A stretch of DNA of 64,000 nt. It comes from Oceanicola sp. 22II-s10i (GTDB lineage: Bacteria > Pseudomonadota > Alphaproteobacteria > Rhodobacterales > Rhodobacteraceae). Numbering within the stretch: the first letter of the stretch is position 1; each line of letters begins with the position of its first letter. A program made the position numbers and the translations under genes. The stretch lies in assembly GCF_002210105.1 (NCBI RefSeq), contig NZ_AQQU01000007.1:124001-188000 (forward strand), given 5' to 3'. The notes beneath the pieces were generated by a model. It was given only the letters and a program-made list of their open reading frames with translations, searched no databases and was not told the DNA's origin. This document shows positions 57,743 through 64,000 of the stretch, in pieces.

Positions 57743-60183
57743 TCCGCGGCCTCCAGCGTCAGGTCTGCAAGGGGGGCGTAGCGCTTGCGCTCGGTCGCGA
57801 CATGCTGCGCCCATGGGTCTTTCCGATAGACGGACTGCGAGATCTCGAAGCGTTCGACCAGCGCACGGCGGCTGTCGAGGTCGTCGACCACCCGCTCCTT
57901 CACCCAGTCGAGCCCGACCTTGGCCACCCACTTGTAGGGCCGGTCGAGGTACTTCGCGTTCTCGCGGTAAAGCTGGATGAAGGCGATGGTCAGCTCGATC
58001 GCCTCCTCCTCGGTCGTGGCGTTGGCCAGACGTTCGGTTTCCTTCACGTCCATCCCCGCTGCGCCCGCTACACCGACCTGGTAGCCGCTGTCGACGCAGA
58101 CGATGCCGACGTCCTTGCAGGTCGCCTCGGCACAGTTCCGGGGGCAGCCCGAAACGCCCAGCTTGACCTTGTGTGGCGTCCACGAGCCCCAGAGCACCTT
58201 TTCCAGCTTGATCCCCAGCCCGGTCGAATCCTGCGTCCCGAACCGGCAATGGTCGGATCCGACACAGGTCTTCACGGTCCGCAGACCCTTGGAATAGGCA
58301 TGACCCGACACCATCCCGGCGCGGTTCAGATCGGCCCAGATCGCCGGCAGATCCTCGCCCCGGACACCCAGCAGGTCGATCCGCTGGCCACCCGTCACCT
58401 TGACGGTCGGGACGTTGTACTTGTCCGCGGCGTCGGCGATGGCGCGCAGTTCGTCCGGGGTGGTGATGCCCCCCCACATGCGCGGCATGACGCTGAAGGT
58501 GCCGTCCTTCTGGATGTTGGCGTGCTTGCGCTCGTTGACGAAACGCGACTGCGGGTCGTCGGCATATTCCAGCGGCCAGTCCGCCAGCAGGTAGAAGTTC
58601 ACCGCCGGGCGGCAGACATGGCAGCCGTTCGGGGTCTTCCACCCCAGTTCCTGCCAGACGGCGGGCTGGGACTTCAGCTCCTTCACCTTGATCAGGCGGC
58701 GGACATCTTCGTGCGTGTGGTCGGTGCAGGCGCAGACGGGCTGCGCCGCCGGCATCTTGAACGAGTCGCCGAGCTGCAGCTGCAGCACCTGTTCCACCAG
58801 TCCGGTGCAGGTCCCGCAGGAGGCGCTGGCCTTGGTCTTGGCCCGCACGGCGCCCAGATCGGTCGCCCCGCCCGCGATCGCGTCGACGATGGTCCCTTTG
58901 CAGATGCCGTTGCAGCCGCAAATCTCCGCATCAAGCGGCAATGCTGCAACGGCTGACAGAGGGTCCGCGGCGGCTCCTCCCTGGTAGGCCGGGCCGAAGA
59001 TCAGCGTCTCGCGCATCTCGGCAATGTCGGTGCGGTCCTTGATCAGGCTGTAGAACCAGGCGCCGTCCGCGGTGTCGCCATACATGACGGCACCGATCAG
59101 GCGGTCGCCCTCGATCACCAGCCGCTTGTAGACCCCGCGCGAGGGATCGCGGAACACGATGTCCTCGCGGTTCGCCGCATCGGCGAAGTCGCCCGCGCTG
59201 AACAGGTCGCAGCCCGTGACCTTGAGCTTGGTGGACACTTCCTTGTTCACGAAGGCATCGGCCGTCCCGGTCAGCGTATGCGCCAGCACCTTGGCCTGAT
59301 CGTAGAGCGGCGCGACCAGCCCGAAAAGCGCGCCGTTGTGTTCGACGCATTCGCCGAGGGCGAGGATGTCCGCATCGGACGTCACCATCTGGTCGTCCAC
59401 GTGGACCCCGCGCCCGACCGCCAGCCCGGCCTCCTTGGCCAGCGCGACCGAGGGACGGATGCCGACCGCCATAACCAGCAGGTCGCAGGGCAGTTCGGTG
59501 CCGTCATCCAGGCGCAGCGCCGCGGCGCGGCCGTCCGGTCCGGCGACGATCTCCTCGGAGTTCGCTCCGCAGAGAACGGTGATCCCCTTCTCCATCAGCG
59601 ACCGGCGCAGCAGGAAGCCCGCGCTTTCGTCCAGCTGACGCTCCATCAGGTGGCCCATGATATGCACCACGGTCACGTCCACGCCACGCGCGGCCATGCC
59701 GGCGGCGGCCTCCAGCCCCAAGAGGCCGCCGCCGATGACGACCGCGCGGGCGCCGGGCCTGGCGCCGAGCGCGATCATCGCCTCGGTGTCTTCCAGATCG
59801 CGATAGGCGATCACCCCCGGCAGGTCGTGGCCGGGCAGCGGGATGATGAAGGGGTTGGACCCCGTGGCGATGACCAGCTTGTCATAGGCCACCTCGCCCT
59901 TGTCCCCGATCACCACCTTGCGGTCGCGGTCGATGCCGGTGACCTTCTCGCCGAAGCGCGTGGTCACCTTGTTGGCCGCGTACCAGTCATCGTCATGGGT
60001 GACGATCTGCTCGTAGGTCTTCTCGCCCGACAGCACCGGGCTCAGCATCAGGCGGTTGTAGTTCCCGCGCGGCTCGGCGTTGAAGAGGGTGACATCGTAG
60101 GCGTCCGGATCGGCAGCAAAGAGATGCTCCAGCATCCGGCCCGAGGCCATGCCGGCCCCGACGACAACAAGTTTCTTGCTCAT
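57739..60183 (-). CDS. nirB: NADH-dependent nitrite reductase large subunit
   Basis: 814 residues; reduces nitrite to ammonium. N-terminal FAD/NADH domains (GAGMASGRMLEHLF, VIGGGLLGLEAA), BFD [2Fe-2S] segment (CGCNGICKG, SCGTCTGLV, near 415-470), ferredoxin-like halves, and a siroheme-[4Fe-4S] domain with CVGSDHCRFG and GVSGCPRNCAEATC. Siroheme comes from CysG of the same cluster. Starts within the globin gene's stop (ATGA). Confidence 0.97.
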   Translation of the reverse strand: MSKKLVVVGAGMASGRMLEHLFAADPDAYDVTLFNAEPRGNYNRLMLSPVLSGEKTYEQIVTHDDDWYAANKVTTRFGEKVTGIDRDRKVVIGDKGEVAYDKLVIATGSNPFIIPLPGHDLPGVIAYRDLEDTEAMIALGARPGARAVVIGGGLLGLEAAAGMAARGVDVTVVHIMGHLMERQLDESAGFLLRRSLMEKGITVLCGANSEEIVAGPDGRAAALRLDDGTELPCDLLVMAVGIRPSVALAKEAGLAVGRGVHVDDQMVTSDADILALGECVEHNGALFGLVAPLYDQAKVLAHTLTGTADAFVNKEVSTKLKVTGCDLFSAGDFADAANREDIVFRDPSRGVYKRLVIEGDRLIGAVMYGDTADGAWFYSLIKDRTDIAEMRETLIFGPAYQGGAAADPLSAVAALPLDAEICGCNGICKGTIVDAIAGGATDLGAVRAKTKASASCGTCTGLVEQVLQLQLGDSFKMPAAQPVCACTDHTHEDVRRLIKVKELKSQPAVWQELGWKTPNGCHVCRPAVNFYLLADWPLEYADDPQSRFVNERKHANIQKDGTFSVMPRMWGGITTPDELRAIADAADKYNVPTVKVTGGQRIDLLGVRGEDLPAIWADLNRAGMVSGHAYSKGLRTVKTCVGSDHCRFGTQDSTGLGIKLEKVLWGSWTPHKVKLGVSGCPRNCAEATCKDVGIVCVDSGYQVGVAGAAGMDVKETERLANATTEEEAIELTIAFIQLYRENAKYLDRPYKWVAKVGLDWVKERVVDDLDSRRALVERFEISQSVYRKDPWAQHVATERKRYAPLADLTLEAAE

Positions 60184-60605
60184 TCCAAAGTCTCCTTGCC
60201 GTAGGCGGCGTCGATCATGACGCCGGAGAGTGTGGTATATGCAGAGGTCCAGGCGGCGTTCACCTCGGGGGTGAAGTCCGCGCCCAGCCCCTTCTCAAGG
60301 GTGCGCAGCAGCGATGCGCCGACTGCGCCGTAATGTTCGGCCTCGACGCCGTAGCCGACGTGCTTGACCGCGAGCGCCTGTGCGACGGGCACCATCTTGT
60401 CGAGATCGCGCAGGCCGCCGACGACCACGGCGAGCGTGGCCATCAGCTTGTTGCCCTGCTCGGTCATGTCGGCATTCGCGAACAGCGGTTTCACATGCGG
60501 CGCGGTCTCGAACAGGTCGGCGTAGAAGAGTCCCGCCGCCGCGTCCTTGATCGGGACGACCTTGGCGAAACTCGACTGCACGAGAGTGATCTGGGTGTCG
60601 TCCAT
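60180..60605 (-). CDS. Single-domain globin
   Basis: 141 residues, flavohemoglobin-type heme domain without reductase. LFYADLFETAPHVKPLF gives the CD region and its phenylalanine, and ALAVKHVGYGVEAEHYGAVGASLL contains the proximal His (in KH) and the conserved YG/E residues of the F helix. Overlaps nirB by 4 bases and lies 4 bases after the transporter ATPase gene, so it is co-expressed with nitrate assimilation. NO scavenging or electron relay are plausible. Confidence 0.88.
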   Translation of the reverse strand: MDDTQITLVQSSFAKVVPIKDAAAGLFYADLFETAPHVKPLFANADMTEQGNKLMATLAVVVGGLRDLDKMVPVAQALAVKHVGYGVEAEHYGAVGASLLRTLEKGLGADFTPEVNAAWTSAYTTLSGVMIDAAYGKETLE

Positions 60606-60609
60606 GACC

Positions 60610-62298
60610 TCACTCCGCCGCGATCTTGGTCTGGGCCGGTTTCGGTTTCGGCTTGGCGCCGTGTTCGTATTCCTCAAGAAAATCGAGGACTTCCTGCCGG
60701 TAGTGATAGTAATCCGGATGCTCGAGCAGCGCCTTGCGGGTGCGCGGGCGCGGCAGTTTCACGTCGGTGATCTTGCCGATGGTCGCCTGCGGGCCGTTGG
60801 TCATCATGACCACGCGGTCGGCCAGCAGGATCGCCTCGTCCACGTCGTGGGTGACGCAGATGGCCGTGACCTTGGTGCGCGACCAGACCTCCATCAGCAC
60901 CTCCTGCAGCTCCCACCGGGTGAGGCTGTCGAGCATGCCGAAGGGCTCATCCAGCAGCAGCAGCTTGGGGCTGAGCGCGAAGGCCCGCGCGATGCCGACT
61001 CGCTGCTTCATGCCGTTCGACATGGAGGCCGCGGGCTGGTTCATCGCATCGGCGAGCCCTACCCGTTCGAGGTAGTACTCCACCACGTCCTGCCGTTCCT
61101 GCATGGAGGCCTTGGGATAGACCTTGTCCACGCCGATCGCGACGTTCTCGCGCGCCGTCAGCCAGGGGAACAGGTTCGGCGACTGGAACACCACTGCCCG
61201 TTCCGGATCCGCGCCGCGCACCTCGTAACCGTCCAGCTTGATGACACCCTTGGAGATGTCGTTCAGCCCGGCGACCATGGTCAGCACGGTGGATTTGCCG
61301 CAACCCGAGTGGCCGATCAGCGAGATGAACTCGCCCCGGTCGAGCTTGAGGTTGAAATCCTCGACCACGGTCAGCGGCCCCTTGGGGGTCGGGTAGATCT
61401 TGTGCAGGTGGTCGAAGGTCAGGAAGCGCTCGTCGATCAGACCCTTCTGCGCGTCCGCGACGGCGGACGGCAGGTGGTTGGGCTGGACGTTCGGCAGGGT
61501 GCGGATGCCTTCGGCCTTGGCCGCGATGCCCACGTCCATCAGGTAGTTCGTGACCCGTGCCCGCAGCGCCTTGAACATCTCGTCATGGTTCATGGCGGTC
61601 CGGTCGCGCGGACGCGGCAGGCTGACCTTGAACTGCTCGCCCAGCGTCCCGTCAGGGTTCAGGGCGATGATGCGGTCGGCCAGCAGGATCGCCTCGTCCA
61701 CGTCGTTGGTGATCAGGACGCAGGTCTGCTTTTCCTCGTTCCAGATCGCCTCGATCTCGTCCGCCAGATTCGCCCGCGTCAGCGCGTCCAGCGCCGAGAG
61801 CGGTTCATCCAGCAGCAGCACGTCCGGGTTCATCGCCAGCGCACGGGCGACGTTCACCCGCTGGCGCATCCCGCCGGACAGTTCCGCCGGGCGGCGACCG
61901 GTGGCATGGCCGAGGCCGACCATCTTGACGTAGTGGGCCACCTTCTCCGCCCGGTCCTTCTTGGACAGGCCGGGAAAGATCGTGTCCACCGCCAGCCCGA
62001 CATTCCCGTTCACGGTCAGCCAGGGCATCAGCGAATAGTTCTGAAAGATCACCCCGCGTTCCGGGCCGGGGCCGGTCACCGGCTTGCCCTTGTAGGTCAC
62101 TTCCCCCTTCGTCGGCATTTCCAGCCCCGCCATCAGGTTGATGAGGGTCGTCTTGCCGGTTCCGGAGAAGCCGAGGAGCACGAGGAACTCGCCCTCCTCG
62201 ACCGTCAGGTCGATGTTCCGGAGCACGTGCTTGGCATGAATGCCGTCGCCGAAGCTCTTGGAAACGTTCTTGAACTCGATCGCACCCATGTCGGTCAC
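60610..62298 (-). CDS. Nitrate ABC transporter ATP-binding protein, fused two-domain NrtCD type
   Basis: 562 residues with two NBDs. NBD1 (about 5-230): Walker A GFSGTGKT (43-50), LSGGM (140-144), Walker B DE 164-165, but Asn198 in the H-loop (ITND). NBD2 (about 293-515): Walker A GHSGCGKS (329-336), degenerate signature SNGMK (427-431), DE 450-451, H-loop His484 (VTHD). So one composite site is canonical and one degenerate. GTG start overlaps nrtB (GTGA); ATG 62289 also possible. Confidence 0.92.
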   Translation of the reverse strand: MTDMGAIEFKNVSKSFGDGIHAKHVLRNIDLTVEEGEFLVLLGFSGTGKTTLINLMAGLEMPTKGEVTYKGKPVTGPGPERGVIFQNYSLMPWLTVNGNVGLAVDTIFPGLSKKDRAEKVAHYVKMVGLGHATGRRPAELSGGMRQRVNVARALAMNPDVLLLDEPLSALDALTRANLADEIEAIWNEEKQTCVLITNDVDEAILLADRIIALNPDGTLGEQFKVSLPRPRDRTAMNHDEMFKALRARVTNYLMDVGIAAKAEGIRTLPNVQPNHLPSAVADAQKGLIDERFLTFDHLHKIYPTPKGPLTVVEDFNLKLDRGEFISLIGHSGCGKSTVLTMVAGLNDISKGVIKLDGYEVRGADPERAVVFQSPNLFPWLTARENVAIGVDKVYPKASMQERQDVVEYYLERVGLADAMNQPAASMSNGMKQRVGIARAFALSPKLLLLDEPFGMLDSLTRWELQEVLMEVWSRTKVTAICVTHDVDEAILLADRVVMMTNGPQATIGKITDVKLPRPRTRKALLEHPDYYHYRQEVLDFLEEYEHGAKPKPKPAQTKIAAE

Positions 62299-63377
62299 CG
62301 ATTGTTCGAGAAGGTGAAGAGGGACTGGAGGGCAAACATCACCCGGTCCAGCAGGAAGCCGATGATGCCGATGGTCAGCACCGCGACGATGATCTTGGCC
62401 AGCGACTGCGACGACCCGTTCTGGAACTCGTCCCAGACGAACTTGCCGAGGCCGGGGTTCTGGGCCAGCATCTCGGCCGCGATCAGCACCATCCAGCCCA
62501 CACCGAGCGACAGGCGCAGACCGGTGAAGATCAGCGGCAGCGCGGACGGCAGGACCAGCTTGGTGATCTTGGTCCAGGTATTCATCTTGAGCACCTTGGA
62601 GACCGAGACGAGGTCCTTGTCGATCGACGCCACGCCGAGCGCGGTGTTGATCAGCGTCGGCCAGAGCGAGCAGAGCGTCACGGTGATCGCCGAGACGAGG
62701 AACGACTTGGCGAAGAAGCCGTCATTGGTGGCGTAGACCGCCGAGACGACCATGGTCACGATCGGCAGCCATGCCAGCGGGCTGACCGGCTTGAAGATCT
62801 GCACCAGCGGATTGATCGCGGCATTCGCGGTGGCCGACAGGCCGGCGGCGATGCCGAGCGGGATCGCGACGACGGAGGCCAGCAGGAAGCCAAAGAACAC
62901 GGTCTGGATCGAGGTCCAGATCTGGTCGTAGTAGCTGGGCGCGCCGGTATAGGGGATGTCCTTGACCTGGTCCGTCTTGCCCTGCTCGATCAGCCGCGCA
63001 TTGCGCTTCTCGACCCGGTCGTAATGGTCGGCGCGCTTTTCGGCCTTGGCTTCGGCGTCGGCATGCAGGTTCACCGCCTCGGTCCAGACTTCCGCCGGGC
63101 CGGGAATGGCGCCGAGCGAGGTCTGCACCTTGGGCGCCAGCGTGCCCCAGAGCAGCAGGAACGCCATGATGGAGATCAGCGGAACGGCCAGCAGCCGCCA
63201 GATGTCCTTGAGTTGCGCGCGGGGGTTGTCGCCCGCGGCGGCGCGCAGGATCGGGGTGATCCATGCGAGGCCGAGAACCTGGAACCAGGCATCGGCTTTG
63301 TTGATCCGCGTGAAGAGCCGGGCCCGCCGGGCCTCGCGCGCTTCAGTGGCAGCAAATTGGGGGTCGATCGTGGTCAT
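62295..63377 (-). CDS. nrtB: Nitrate ABC transporter permease
   Basis: 360 residues from ATG 63377. The segment up to about residue 160 holds a membrane helix and a long hydrophilic loop, then five or six membrane helices with the EAA-type loop (SVSKVLKMNTWTKITKLVLP, and SALPLIFTGLRLSLGVGW). Typical of NrtB/CynT/SsuC. Follows nrtA after a 119-base gap with a strong hairpin. Confidence 0.93.
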   Translation of the reverse strand: MTTIDPQFAATEAREARRARLFTRINKADAWFQVLGLAWITPILRAAAGDNPRAQLKDIWRLLAVPLISIMAFLLLWGTLAPKVQTSLGAIPGPAEVWTEAVNLHADAEAKAEKRADHYDRVEKRNARLIEQGKTDQVKDIPYTGAPSYYDQIWTSIQTVFFGFLLASVVAIPLGIAAGLSATANAAINPLVQIFKPVSPLAWLPIVTMVVSAVYATNDGFFAKSFLVSAITVTLCSLWPTLINTALGVASIDKDLVSVSKVLKMNTWTKITKLVLPSALPLIFTGLRLSLGVGWMVLIAAEMLAQNPGLGKFVWDEFQNGSSQSLAKIIVAVLTIGIIGFLLDRVMFALQSLFTFSNNR

Positions 63378-63474
63378 TGGTCTCGGTCCGTGTTGTCGGT
63401 TGCGGATGATCCCCGCCGCGCGTCCGGGAGAGTGACGGCGGCGGGGACACGCGGGGCGTTGCGTCCAAGCGTAG

Positions 63475-63494
63475 GGTGCGTGCTTGCACGCACC
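63475..63494 (-). other. Strong stem-loop between nrtA and nrtB
   Basis: GGTGCGTGC-TT-GCACGCACC, 9 base pairs with a 2-base loop, starts 2 bases after the nrtA stop. Lacks a T tract. Stem-loops between binding-protein and permease genes commonly protect the upstream message so the binding protein is made in excess. Confidence 0.7.
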
Positions 63495-63496
63495 GC

Positions 63497-64000
63497 TCAC
63501 CCCTTGACTTCGTTGCCTTCGACGGTCTGTTCGCCCTTCAGCCCGATCGGCAGGCTTTCGAGGTAGGCGTTCGGTGCCTTGCCGTCGTAGGGGATGCCGT
63601 CGATGATGTCGGCTGCGGGGGTCGGCGCCTTGTAGCCGTCGCTGTCCCACGGGAAGTCGGCTTCGTTCGCCAGACCTTCGTCCACCAGCAGGCGCGCGGC
63701 CTTGAGGTAGATTTCAGGCTTGTAGACCGACTTGGCGACTTCGTCGTACCAGCTGTCCGCCTTCGCCTCGCCGATCTGGCCCCAGCGACGCATCTGGGTC
63801 AGGTACCAGACGGCGTCCGAGTAGTAGGGATAGGTCGCGTTGTAGCGGAAGAAGACGTTGAAGTCGGGAACCGAGCGCTTGTCGCCCTTCTCGTATTCGA
63901 AGGTGCCGGTCATCGAGTTCGCGATCACCTCGGCATCCGCGCCGACATAGTCGGGACGCGACAGGATCTCGACCGCTTCGGGACGGTTGGCGTTTTCGTT
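63497..64000 (-). CDS. nrtA: Nitrate ABC transporter substrate-binding protein, 5' part outside window
   Basis: The last 167 residues are visible; the beginning lies beyond 64000. Segments [41 protein letters not shown], and [19 protein letters not shown] are typical of the C-terminal domain of NrtA. Periplasmic, delivers nitrate to NrtB. Presumably first gene of the transporter-reductase cluster. Confidence 0.92.
   Translation of the reverse strand, partial: NENANRPEAVEILSRPDYVGADAEVIANSMTGTFEYEKGDKRSVPDFNVFFRYNATYPYYSDAVWYLTQMRRWGQIGEAKADSWYDEVAKSVYKPEIYLKAARLLVDEGLANEADFPWDSDGYKAPTPAADIIDGIPYDGKAPNAYLESLPIGLKGEQTVEGNEVKG

Noticed and set aside
55443..57980. 845-codon open frame on the plus strand
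   Set aside because: Antisense to nasA and nirD, which have unmistakable cofactor motifs.

Overview
The window looks like chromosome of an alphaproteobacterium of the family Rhodobacteraceae (Roseobacter/Paracoccus side). The evidence is the high GC content, the circularly permuted two-piece tmRNA gene with an AANDN-type tag, a 14-subunit complex I operon filled with small rhodobacteral genes and ending in birA-coaX-rnj, a leucine/isovalerate catabolic operon, and an assimilatory nitrate operon. Genes are densely packed. Many neighbours overlap by 1-4 bases (ATGA, GTGA or TAATG junctions), which implies long co-translated operons. I saw no insertion sequence, prophage, CRISPR array, rRNA or tRNA. 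The only gene-free stretch over 300 bases (about 5856-6490) holds tmRNA and an interspersed repeat.

Layout. 1-4534 (mostly minus): 3'-truncated zwf with a LacI-like half-conserved site upstream, a VOC protein, an ArsR-family regulator overlapping a metalloid/organoarsenical-type permease with a palindromic operator candidate, and anmK. 4599-8983 (plus): tyrS, repeat copy A, ssrA, chrA, sspB and a methyltransferase. 9190-14148 (plus): repeat copy B upstream of fumC, a DsbA-family isomerase, three small DUF/RHH genes, an RhlE-type helicase and a PilZ-like protein. 14152-37937 (minus): one apparent transcription unit of about 24 kb in the order nuoABCD-orf79-DUF5333-like-nuoE-orf267-DUF5337-like-nuoF-MAPEG-DUF3291-lipoprotein-DUF3291-DUF3291-orf52-nuoG-lipoprotein-nuoH-orf74-nuoI-CMD-nuoJ-orf166-nuoKLMN-birA-coaX-rnj. 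38217-39896: a secreted von Willebrand A protein. 39985-51124 (minus): leucine catabolism (ivd, acyl-CoA synthetase, both methylcrotonyl-CoA carboxylase subunits, HMG-CoA lyase, methylglutaconyl-CoA hydratase) with accessory genes. 51269-52218 (plus): a stress-type flavin/PLP-oxidase fold protein and creA. 52241-64000 (minus): nitrate assimilation, in transcription order nrtA (5' part outside the window), nrtB, a fused nrtCD ATPase, a single-domain globin, nirB, nirD, nasA, a TrpD2-like protein and cysG.

How the parts work together. Nitrate is imported by NrtABCD and reduced to nitrite by NasA and to ammonium by NirBD. CysG makes the siroheme NirB needs, and the globin may deal with NO by-products. 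The liu-type operon takes isovaleryl-CoA to acetyl-CoA and acetoacetate. ssrA and sspB, separated only by chrA, are the tagging RNA and the adaptor that delivers tagged proteins to ClpXP.

The most unusual material is the set of about 13 non-subunit genes inside the complex I operon. It includes three paralogous DUF3291 genes, a two-helix membrane protein with a CXXCH heme-type motif, and a helix-hairpin-helix-like domain shared by the NuoE tail and its neighbour. Also notable are an asymmetric two-site nitrate ABC ATPase, a TrpD2-like gene in the nitrate operon, and a three-copy hairpin repeat family.
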